DNA of 64,000 nt from an uncultured Bacillota bacterium (GTDB lineage Bacteria; Bacillota_I; Bacilli_A; Culicoidibacterales; ZOR0006): contig CAMFJD010000001.1 of NCBI GenBank assembly GCA_945956935.1, positions 1 to 64,000 of the forward strand. Direction: 5' to 3'. The position numbers were made by a program, and so were the translations under genes. The notes under the pieces were generated by a model, which was given only the letters and a program-made list of their open reading frames with translations, was not told the DNA's origin and did not search any database. Position 1 is the first letter of the stretch. The number at the start of each line of letters is the position of its first letter. Below are positions 47,501 through 53,758 of the stretch, in pieces.

Positions 47501-49128
47501 TCCAAGAATACCCTATTCCAGTAGTAGATATAGAGCGAATAGAAGACCAGGCTGAGAGTTTATTTAACAAGGTTGCAAAAAAACTAGAAAATAATACTTA
47601 TGAAATTGAATTAAGTGTATCGGGAATGGTTGATACGCTTAAACATCAAAATTCAAAAATTGTACTTGCATTTGATACATCTGAAGGGAACACGAGATTA
47701 GCAGAACAAAAGCAGTTAGCATTGACATTTATTGAAAAAATATTGAAAGAAGATAGTGATAATAGACATAGTATACAGATTATAGCTTTCAATGAAGTAT
47801 CTAACAGTGTGTCTACTGGCTTTATGCGTGATATACAGTCATTAACTCAGGTGCTAAATAATATGAAAAATTCAACAAATAAAATGAGGAATTTTTCTGG
47901 TGCATATCAATTAGCAAATTACCAATTGATAACATCAACAAAGCAAGATCCAACGGCATTACGGTCATTAATTTTATTTTCGGGTGGAGTTGCAACAGAA
48001 TCGCAAGAAATAGTAAAAAATAGCTATAACGCTATATTTGCACAAAATTCTATGAGTGTAACATCAGTGTATACGTTGGGGCTTTTACCCTCTTCTACGA
48101 CTGAGTCCGATAGAAAAGCAGCGATAAATTTGTTTTCCATTTTACAAAATAGTGTACCGCCAAGTGATTATGAAAAAACTTTTTATCCACTGGAATCAGA
48201 TTTGATAAAAAATAAAAGTTTGGAAAAAGCGTTGATTAAAGTATCTGAAATGATATATAGAAAAGTGTATGATGTGGTAGCGTACGAAGCAAGAATTGAA
48301 GACATTGTTACGGAGCAGTTTAGAATAATAGAGAATAGTTGGCGCGTGAACGGATTAAGTGAAAAACAAGATATAATATATACTTCAGGAAAAGAAGATC
48401 ATATCCAAGCAGAATTAGGTTTTGTGCCAGAATATGATGGAAATGGTAATAAAAATATAGTGACGCTAAAGTTTTTAATTGAGCCACGGAATGAGTATTA
48501 TGGAACAAACACACCAATAGATACAAATATAAGTGCTTCATATAATTATATTGATCCCGTTTCAAATAAAGAAGTAGTGAAAACAAAAGAAAGTCCTAAG
48601 GTAACAGTAGACTATCAAGTGGGAAGTATTACAGTTGAAAAACAAACAGATGTAGCAACGGAAAAAACATTTGATATTCAAATACTAGGGGCGAGTGATA
48701 ATAATCAACAACAATTTAATTTCTCAGTTCAAAAAAACAAAGCAAAAACTATGCATTTTTATTTGCGTGATTCGAAAACGGATATAACACCTAATGTTGA
48801 TTTTTCTAAACCATATGTTACAATAGGTGAATTTATGGTGAAAGAAATTATACCACAAAATTATCAACAACAGAGCATTGAGTATTGTTATGACAGTGAT
48901 CAAATAAATAAAGATTGTCAAGGAGTTTGGAAAACGTATACTAATCACTCTAAAATAATGATAGATAAAGAACATGCACATATATTTATCAGAGTCTGGA
49001 ATAAAAAAACAAATGATAGCCGATGGTATGATGATACAAATGTGACGAATATACTGAAATATAATCGAGTGTATGAACATACAACAACGTATGCATTATC
49101 GAAACAAGAGGATGAATATGTAGCATAA
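44587..49128 (+). CDS. Very large multi-vWA surface protein with SpaA-like C-terminus (operon B, gene 4)
   Basis: A 1513-residue secreted protein, expanded relative to its operon A counterpart. After the signal and an N-terminal beta-rich region, it has three vWA-like modules: one with a variant MIDAS (DRTSS, 301-305), one with a canonical MIDAS (DRSGS, 651-655, plus SGGTNTE and FTDGLP), and one degenerate (DTSEG, 1030-1034). A SpaA/Cna-B-like C-terminal region (ITVEKQTDV, FMVKEIIPQNY) contains the Cys pair EYCYDS/KDCQG, and the tail has the WYD segment. There is no LPxTG or C-terminal helix. The second vWA aligns best with operon A. Likely adhesin or fibre tip. GGAGG precedes the ATG. Confidence 0.8.
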   Translation: MLRTIISKISAFIAMIFIIQPGIMVYASVEASTKETVEIMRVQSADPFTLVDGQINISQVAEYVSPNQLSVEITLQALENEDELPFVMNQQVSSLLSVDTSTYKIIDSEGQLIEVENVETGILSEPFDTDWKIAMTESNEMKMSGKLVGSKAIKITYQVSVSSNQTVGEEHIFIKSEMQYKYKDEVREIDFIELNPVVELGEGIGENKDVNTDVTIADNGKDSAIVTEEKENMISESVESSEITPAPKVRTARSVSNTVMSDVNTTTTTNANGDNTYTVQYSLSGNQANVQVPIDIAILIDRTSSMGQQGYGSNSYIKTAIDQLNSMLSDMTAYSQSIRYKVYNIGGSSASACTGGIGAKSGFGVGKSAATYINHMTTQSCNGNDVTNLTSALTTVYNDLEGPSTSFYAKRADAQQVILMLTDGVSNQNTTGLNTAINNLKAIKTTVNGQSTALQWYTVGMRPLTATTNEAAIRSTLFQMNTAFTTQGDYERKSLVTGGTVELANAQTSQILKRVQMYIANNVAQKAKLNMTLSSDFQYVSIQDEMNAQINYSEIPHVYGVTWGMKVTPKANLKPGTYRVDQGQTTITYQDVEGVSKIINIPPLYMTITAPPKTDLKIDKTATKIEKNYQLNLSVNGSESSQKADIVVILDRSGSMSGEKMTALKSAANNFVDVMLGGNDLDVQMSLVTFANSATADQYWTADATKVKEHIDNTIASGGTNTEASYIEALNYLKTARKDAQKYVVMFTDGLPTFYIDSNGAIGGNGSATTTTEVTNTKEAYNSILTTYPQTQMYSIGLFSGATDNTAQQLLFDMQNQETNRTTYVSKYYTSNSQSLQPIFTAIANIIKTRISVYATNTLISDTVASNFVLVPNSSVYYVNHLGEKIQLKQVVTTPKVGEVQLIKDTCNGLILTETNPAICDKIIANVGDLEVGGGVLTLEIQLRDESFFGEDIPTNSQATIEYTDIKNQNKVQEYPIPVVDIERIEDQAESLFNKVAKKLENNTYEIELSVSGMVDTLKHQNSKIVLAFDTSEGNTRLAEQKQLALTFIEKILKEDSDNRHSIQIIAFNEVSNSVSTGFMRDIQSLTQVLNNMKNSTNKMRNFSGAYQLANYQLITSTKQDPTALRSLILFSGGVATESQEIVKNSYNAIFAQNSMSVTSVYTLGLLPSSTTESDRKAAINLFSILQNSVPPSDYEKTFYPLESDLIKNKSLEKALIKVSEMIYRKVYDVVAYEARIEDIVTEQFRIIENSWRVNGLSEKQDIIYTSGKEDHIQAELGFVPEYDGNGNKNIVTLKFLIEPRNEYYGTNTPIDTNISASYNYIDPVSNKEVVKTKESPKVTVDYQVGSITVEKQTDVATEKTFDIQILGASDNNQQQFNFSVQKNKAKTMHFYLRDSKTDITPNVDFSKPYVTIGEFMVKEIIPQNYQQQSIEYCYDSDQINKDCQGVWKTYTNHSKIMIDKEHAHIFIRVWNKKTNDSRWYDDTNVTNILKYNRVYEHTTTYALSKQEDEYVA

Positions 49129-49145
49129 GATAGTTAATAGTAAAA

Positions 49146-49179
49146 TAAAAACGGCTATAGTGTGGAATAGCCGTTTTTA
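49146..49179. terminator. Bidirectional terminator between operon B and the lipoprotein gene
   Basis: AAAACGGCTAT/ATAGCCGTTTT stem with T-runs on both strands, between convergent genes. Confidence 0.88.
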
Positions 49180-49229
49180 TTAAAGATTATAAGGGCGATA
49201 TAGACGTAGTTTCATTTCTAGTAGTACAG

Positions 49230-49637
49230 TTAATTTTTAGAATATGACGTTTCCGATTCAGGCTGAGGATTATCAGCATTATTTTCAATAGGCGATTCTT
49301 TATCAGCGGTGACGTCAGTTTTATCATTTGGCGGAGTAATTGATTCGCTTGGAGGATTATCAGCATTATTTTCAATAGGCGATTCTTTATCAGCGGTGAC
49401 GTCAGGTTTATCATTTGACGGAGTAATTGATTCGCTTGGAGGATTATCAGCATTATTTTCAGTTGATGAGTTTTTATCTGTAGATTCTATAGTTGTGGTA
49501 TCGTTCGCTTGATTTTGAATATTTTCAGAATTCACTTCATGTTGAGGCGTAGAATTAGAATTGTTTATATTGGATCCACAGCCAGATAATGAAACAACTA
49601 ATATGAAACAAATTGATAAAGTAAATACTGTCTTCAT
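49230..49637 (-). CDS. Small repeat-containing lipoprotein
   Basis: A 135-residue predicted lipoprotein: basic start, hydrophobic signal and a lipobox SLSGC with Cys20. The mature part is low-complexity, rich in Asn, Glu, Asp, Pro, Ser and Thr, without aromatic residues until the end. It includes nearly three copies of a 29-residue repeat (ENNADNPPSESITP...DKPDVTADKESPI). It looks like an extended spacer or a disordered surface stalk, and no fold is recognised. GGGGGAG precedes the ATG. It has its own promoter and lies convergent with operon B; the conjugative transposon is inserted about 130 bases upstream of it. Confidence 0.75.
   Translation of the reverse strand: MKTVFTLSICFILVVSLSGCGSNINNSNSTPQHEVNSENIQNQANDTTTIESTDKNSSTENNADNPPSESITPSNDKPDVTADKESPIENNADNPPSESITPPNDKTDVTADKESPIENNADNPQPESETSYSKN
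49266..49460. repeat. 87-bp tandem repeat inside the lipoprotein gene
   Basis: The sequence beginning AGGATTATCAGCATTATTTTC recurs at an exact 87-base period (49266, 49353, 49440), encoding a 29-residue repeat. The first two copies are nearly identical, which points to recent expansion or slippage. Confidence 0.9.
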
Positions 49638-49673
49638 AGTATTCTCCCCCTTTTGTCTGTTGTCTATAAACCA

Positions 49674-49702
49674 ACTATACGCTTAGAGGTGAATGTTGTC
49701 AA
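49674..49702 (-). promoter_or_regulatory. Lipoprotein promoter with palindrome at -35
   Basis: On the minus strand: TTGACA, 17-nt spacer, TATAGT. The -35 overlaps the palindrome TTGTC-AAAC-GACAA (about 49696-49709), a possible repressor operator. Outer GAGGTG/CACCTC arms flank it. All of this lies on the chromosomal side of the transposon junction. Confidence 0.6.
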
Positions 49703-49942
49703 ACGACAAAACGTAATAGTTGTCCACCTCCGTTATTCATATAAATTAATTATTGTTATTTTTCTAATAAACAAAGTATAAATTTCTAATTATCTTTTTA
49801 TATTTTCTTAAATGCTCGTAAAGCCTTATTCTATGTGCTTTCGAGTATTTTTACTGTAGGAAGATACTTCACGTTTCTTTGCATATTTCCTCATGTCTTA
49901 GCTGTCAGAAGTGGTAAATAAGTAGTAAATTCATTTGTACTA
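49703..49942. other. Junction region: chromosome to Tn916-type right end
   Basis: Contains the probable insertion point: TTTTT (49759-49763), six bases CTAATA (49764-49769), then AACAAAG, the T-rich / coupling / A-rich pattern of this family. From there to the int stop is transposon end sequence. It includes the imperfect direct repeats AGTGGTAAATA and AGTAGTAAATT (49910-49931) where the N-terminal domain of the integrase is known to bind. Confidence 0.65.
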
Positions 49943-51160
49943 CTAAGCAACAAGACGCTCCTGTTGCTTCTCTTTATTCAAGCGTTTCATTTCTGCCATT
50001 GCAGAATCGAATGTTGCATGTGCGTAATAGTTCAGCGTCATGGCTATATTAGCATGTCCCATAATGTACTGTAATGCCTTTGGATTCATTCCTGCATTTG
50101 CATAGTTGGTACAGAATGTATGTCGCAAACTATGTGGAGTGATGTGTGGCAATTTATCCTCGTTATACTTATTGTATTTCTTAACAAGACCTTTCATCAT
50201 GCCGTTGTAATCACTTGCCACTTTTGGATAGTTCTTTCTATTAAGAAAGAGGAAATCACTATATCCATCAATCTCAACACGCTTATCATTCTTTCGATTC
50301 GCTAACACTCGCTTAAATGCTTGATAGGCTTCTTCAACCATAGGAACTTGACGTTCGCCACTTTTGGTCTTTGGTGTTTCAATGTAGTACCCAATTTCAG
50401 TATCTCTCAATAGCTGATGGTCTATATTGACAAGACGATTCTCAAAATCTAAATCTGGAAGTGTCAAACCACCAAACTCTGAAATACGAAGACCTGTTTT
50501 TAAGAGTATCAGAATTTCATCATAATTTTTGCTGTAGGTTTTATCAGCTTTTGCAAAGGCTAACAGTTTTTCTTCCTGTTCTTCTGTTAGTACGGTCTTA
50601 GGGACAGTATCATCATCAAGAACTGCTTTCAGTTGAAAGTCAAATGGATTCTTCCGAACACAATCATCTTGTATAGCAATATAGAATGAAGCCTTTAAAG
50701 AACGTTTGTAGTTATTGATGGTTTGATAAGCATAACCATTTTCACTCATTCTAATAGCCCATTCTTTAGCGTCTGATGGCTTAATACTGTCAATACTTCT
50801 TACACCTAACTTGTCTTTCTTCAAAATATCCATAAGATATTTGCGTCCAGTTTCAGTGTTTTTTCTAACCTTTGGTCTTTGAGCGTTCTGTTTTGCGTAA
50901 AGCTGGCAGAGTGTCATTTTCTTTCCTACAACATCAATACCATCATGAATGTCTTTCTGTAACTCTGCGATTTTCTCTCTAAGTGAGATACAATCACGCT
51001 TTCCTGCTGGTACTCGGTCTGTAGCCACAAGTTTCCACGAGTAAACAAATTGCGGTTCTCCAAATGAATCTATATATTTGTATAAGTATCTTCCGTCTTT
51101 TCGTTGGCTCTCTCCAGTCTTTAAGATTCGACCTTTATTGTCACGTCTTTTTTCTGACAT
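49943..51160 (-). CDS. int: Tn916-type tyrosine integrase
   Basis: Excises and integrates the element through staggered cuts and a 6-bp coupling sequence. The 405-residue protein is the full Tn916 length: N-terminal arm-binding domain (1-75), core-binding domain, then the catalytic domain with Arg225 (TGLRISE), HSLRH (His343, Arg346), GHANIAM (His369) and nucleophile Tyr379 (LNYYAH). The arm-type repeats it binds lie just beyond its stop. xis is 81 bases upstream on the same strand. Confidence 0.97.
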   Translation of the reverse strand: MSEKRRDNKGRILKTGESQRKDGRYLYKYIDSFGEPQFVYSWKLVATDRVPAGKRDCISLREKIAELQKDIHDGIDVVGKKMTLCQLYAKQNAQRPKVRKNTETGRKYLMDILKKDKLGVRSIDSIKPSDAKEWAIRMSENGYAYQTINNYKRSLKASFYIAIQDDCVRKNPFDFQLKAVLDDDTVPKTVLTEEQEEKLLAFAKADKTYSKNYDEILILLKTGLRISEFGGLTLPDLDFENRLVNIDHQLLRDTEIGYYIETPKTKSGERQVPMVEEAYQAFKRVLANRKNDKRVEIDGYSDFLFLNRKNYPKVASDYNGMMKGLVKKYNKYNEDKLPHITPHSLRHTFCTNYANAGMNPKALQYIMGHANIAMTLNYYAHATFDSAMAEMKRLNKEKQQERLVA

Positions 51161-51241
51161 GGCATTTGCTCCTTTCCTTTATGGAAAGAGCCTTGATACG
51201 ACTTAATACTATTTTATCATATACAAGACCCTTTGGCGACG

Positions 51242-51445
51242 CTAGATTGCGTCCAATGTATCTATAATTTTTTCAAATTGTTTTCGTTTAATCTGAATAC
51301 GATTGCCATTCATAATCAGCCAATTTGCATTTTTATTTTCCTCTGCCAAGCGTCGTAGCTTGTTTTCGCCAATACGAAAATATTTTGACGCTTCTTCAAT
51401 GGTTAGGGTATAACGTTCCCAAATAGGAATGTCAGTCTGCTTCAT
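51242..51445 (-). CDS. xis: Tn916-type excisionase
   Basis: A 67-residue basic winged-helix protein that stimulates excision by binding near the ends of the element and directing Int. It contains [20 protein letters not shown], a MerR-like helix-turn-helix, then a C-terminal [13 protein letters not shown]. Size and position next to int match Tn916 Xis. AGGAGG precedes the ATG. Confidence 0.95.
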
Positions 51446-51680
51446 AAAATCCTCCTTTCCAAATCACTTATTTGGATTTCATAAAAGTTGTTTTACCAGC
51501 AATCGAACAGCTTTAGCAAAGCTCACGGGAGTTCCACCCCTGCATGGTTCTCATGTAGCCATACTCATTGCCTGCGACGGTTTTATCACGCTCGGACTAT
51601 TGACTGTATGGGAGTATCATTATCACGATAAGAATGTCGTTGCAGGCAATCCTGCTAAAGATTGCTTCTCGGATCACTAA
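51429..51680 (+). CDS. Doubtful small ORF opposite the xis start (Tn916 orf5-like position)
   Basis: An 83-codon frame on the opposite strand, overlapping the first bases of xis. The product has no recognisable domain, and an obvious ribosome site is lacking. Its size and position fit what older Tn916 maps call orf5, as I recall, but it may not be expressed. Confidence 0.25.
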
Positions 51681-51905
51681 CATGAATCGCTCGCTATCTT
51701 TATAAGATAGGTCATGGCGGTTAGTTCCGTTGGCTCTTTTCTTATCGAAACGTATTCGATTACTTTTATTCAGTTTTCAAAGAACAATGGCTCGTTAGCC
51801 TATCAAAACACATTGAAAGCTCAATATGCTTTGGTGGAATAACAAACCTCCCTGTTCGGGAAGCGTGGAATGGTTTAGCACGCTTCCACGAAAGGAGAGA
51901 GGATA
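51446..51905. other. xis-orf8 intergenic region of the transposon
   Basis: 460 bases between orf8 and xis. A hairpin GGAAGCGTG/CACGCTTCC (about 51859-51889) lies just past the orf8 stop, without a T-run. Otherwise only the doubtful small ORF at 51429-51680 is seen. Transcripts passing from tet(M) and orf7-orf8 into xis-int must cross this region. Confidence 0.5.
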
Positions 51906-52136
51906 TTACTTAATTTCAAATGACAAAATCTTTGTAATCAGTCTGGTTTCCATTCTTCCACGTAAGACTTCATCAACGACCATACTTTGATTGCCATACT
52001 CATCTTTCATCAGTCTAAGAGAGCGTTTTGTAATGTACCCTCTGTAATGATGAAGAATCTGGTTAATCGCTTCTGTATCGCCATCACAAGCCCTTACAAT
52101 CATTGGAAACGGAATTCTGGAATATTCTTTTCTCAT
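51906..52136 (-). CDS. Tn916 Orf8, helix-turn-helix protein
   Basis: A 76-residue protein of the small helix-turn-helix family found in Tn916-type elements (PFPMIVRACDGDTEAINQILHHYRGYI, quoted here only as its start PFPMIVRACDGDTEAI). Its ATG overlaps the orf7 stop by four bases, so the two are translationally coupled. In Tn916, orf7-orf8 transcription is part of the tetracycline-stimulated cascade that drives excision and transfer genes. DNA binding is inferred from the family. Confidence 0.88.
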   Translation of the reverse strand: MRKEYSRIPFPMIVRACDGDTEAINQILHHYRGYITKRSLRLMKDEYGNQSMVVDEVLRGRMETRLITKILSFEIK

Positions 52137-52558
52137 TCTTCATTTTCCTCCTCCATAAACTTCTTGATTAAGTCTAGTCCACTGGTTCTATGTCGATAGA
52201 CAGTAGAGCGGTTCAATTTCAGTAAATCCGCTATTTCTGAATCACTCATGTCCATAAAATAGAACAGCAGTAGGATTTCACGCTTCTTGTCTGGCAATTC
52301 TTTTAGTGCTTCACTCAATAAATCATTTTCGATACCAACAGAAATATCATTGAGCGTAAAAATTTGAAAATCAGATGAATAGCTGTCTGTCGTTGCAAAC
52401 TGATTGACGAGATAATCGCCAATATCCGAAAAGGACACTTCACGCTTTGCCAGCCTTGAAAGATAAAGGAAATAATTCTTCCGCTCGTCGTCCATAGCTC
52501 GCATACAGATAAAATCAAACTGATGTTCAATTCTCTCTTGAAAAGAAGATGGTTTCAT
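52133..52558 (-). CDS. Tn916 Orf7, sigma-70-like regulator
   Basis: A 141-residue protein with a sigma region 4-type helix-turn-helix at its C-terminus (MSDSEIADLLKLNRSTVYRH). Orf7 and Orf8 are linked to regulation of transfer in Tn916. I chose the ATG at 52558, seven bases after GGGGGTGAG, over the GTG at 52567 that lies within that site. Coupled to orf8. Reads toward xis and int. Confidence 0.9.
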   Translation of the reverse strand: MKPSSFQERIEHQFDFICMRAMDDERKNYFLYLSRLAKREVSFSDIGDYLVNQFATTDSYSSDFQIFTLNDISVGIENDLLSEALKELPDKKREILLLFYFMDMSDSEIADLLKLNRSTVYRHRTSGLDLIKKFMEEENEE

Positions 52559-53059
52559 GTTTCTCACCCCCTTTCTTTGGAAAGGAAGTGAGCTTTGCTC
52601 TTTTATCTCCTTTCACTCTTACTCCCAATGTGAAAGGGCGATTTGTTGCATTAAGAATTGAAAAAACATTAAAAAATATCCAGAGATACAAAAAAAGCAC
52701 ATAGACAGATTGATTTCTCTGTTTATATGCTTTAATTATTCTTGTTATATGATGTATAAAACCACATCGATAGACGTATTTGTCTATTGCTGGTGGATAA
52801 CTTTTTTTGATAACAACCTAGGAATCAGACTATATGTAATATATCTCATGGCGACGTTTATCTCCATTAAACCGCCATTTGAAAGTGAGATTTATATTTT
52901 TACAGCACGAATAGCATTTCCAAACAACGGTTTTTTTATTGAAGTTGAGTAGTGCTTTTAAGAATGTAATTTAATAGGAACTGAAAAACTATTTAACACG
53001 TTTTTCTATACCTGTTTCAAATTCAACAGGAACAGTAAAATGTATAGAGGTGGTCTATT
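52559..53059. other. orf7-orf9 divergent regulatory region
   Basis: 500 bases between divergent orf7 (-) and orf9 (+). An 80-codon + frame (52710-52952) matches the size and place I recall for Tn916 orf10, but it has no good ribosome site and no recognisable domain, so I do not call it as a gene. TAAAAT at about 53035 may be a -10 for orf9. Confidence 0.4.
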
Positions 53060-53413
53060 ATGCGTAAAAAGGAAGATAGATATGATTTTAGAGCCTTTGG
53101 ATTAGCCATTAAAGAAGCTCGATTGAAGCAAGGTTTAACTCGTGAACAAGTGGGAGCATTGATTGAAATTGACCCACGTTACTTAACCAATATTGAAAAT
53201 AAGGGGCAACACCCAAGTATACAAGTTCTTTATGACCTTGTATCATTACTTCATGTGTCCGTTGATGAATTTTTCTTACCTGCCAACGATCTTGTAAAAA
53301 GCACCCGACGATTACAGATAGAGAAATACATGGATAGCTTTACAGACAAAGAACTATCCTTAATGGAATCTTTAGCCAGCGGTATCAACGAAGCAAGAAA
53401 CATCGAAGACTAA
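53060..53413 (+). CDS. Tn916 Orf9, Xre-family repressor-like protein
   Basis: A 117-residue protein with an N-terminal Xre helix-turn-helix ([20 protein letters not shown], then ITNIE-like [12 protein letters not shown]) and a short C-terminal helical part. In Tn916 it is the gene transcribed against the tet(M)-orf7 direction and is thought to repress orf7-orf8 transcription when tetracycline is absent. AGAGGTGG precedes the ATG. It ends at a bidirectional terminator shared with orf6. Confidence 0.93.
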   Translation: MRKKEDRYDFRAFGLAIKEARLKQGLTREQVGALIEIDPRYLTNIENKGQHPSIQVLYDLVSLLHVSVDEFFLPANDLVKSTRRLQIEKYMDSFTDKELSLMESLASGINEARNIED

Positions 53414-53439
53414 TTAAAAGAATCCATACATAACGGAAA

Positions 53440-53482
53440 GAGCCGATAAAATGAGATTGTATTAATCTCATTTTATCGGCTC
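53440..53482. terminator. Bidirectional terminator between orf9 and orf6
   Basis: A perfect 19-bp inverted repeat (53440-53458 with 53464-53482) with a 5-nt loop. It lies at the ends of the converging orf9 and orf6 and may limit read-through from tet(M) toward orf7. Confidence 0.85.
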
Positions 53483-53661
53483 TGCGTCTTTGCGTCTGGC
53501 TCTGTAATCACAGTTACTTTGAACTGCTTTATTTCAATTAAATTTTCTTGTCTGCATTTCGGACAATAGAGGGGGAATTTTTTTAATTCAGTATCTTCCC
53601 TTATCTTTAATCGTGTTTTATTTCCACATACAGGACACAATATCCACTTGTAGTTTATAAT
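53473..53661 (-). CDS. Tn916 Orf6, cysteine-rich KTR protein
   Basis: A short 62-codon gene with two Cys-x2-Cys pairs (LCPVCGNKTRLK and YCPKCRQE), a rubredoxin-like zinc ribbon known as the cysteine-rich KTR domain and typical of Tn916-type elements. No ATG/GTG/TTG start fits. The most likely start is ATT at 53661, six bases after GGAGGAG; ATA codons nearby are alternatives. It lies downstream of tet(M) on the same strand and ends in the terminator stem shared with orf9. Function unknown. Confidence 0.8.
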   Translation of the reverse strand: MINYKWILCPVCGNKTRLKIREDTELKKFPLYCPKCRQENLIEIKQFKVTVITEPDAKTQSR

Positions 53662-53758
53662 AACTATCTCCTCCTTTACACTTTAATTCAAATCTTTATT
53701 AAAAAATATTTCATCTTATTTAACAAGAAACCATATTTATATAACAACATAAAATACA

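Noticed and set aside
49187-49453. 88-codon alternative frame with LLRQM repeats in the lipoprotein region
   Set aside because: It is the 87-bp DNA repeat read in another frame; the frame with a signal peptide and lipobox is the real gene.
49266-49460. CRISPR-like array
   Set aside because: The 87-bp units are contiguous coding repeats with no spacers, and no cas genes are in the window.
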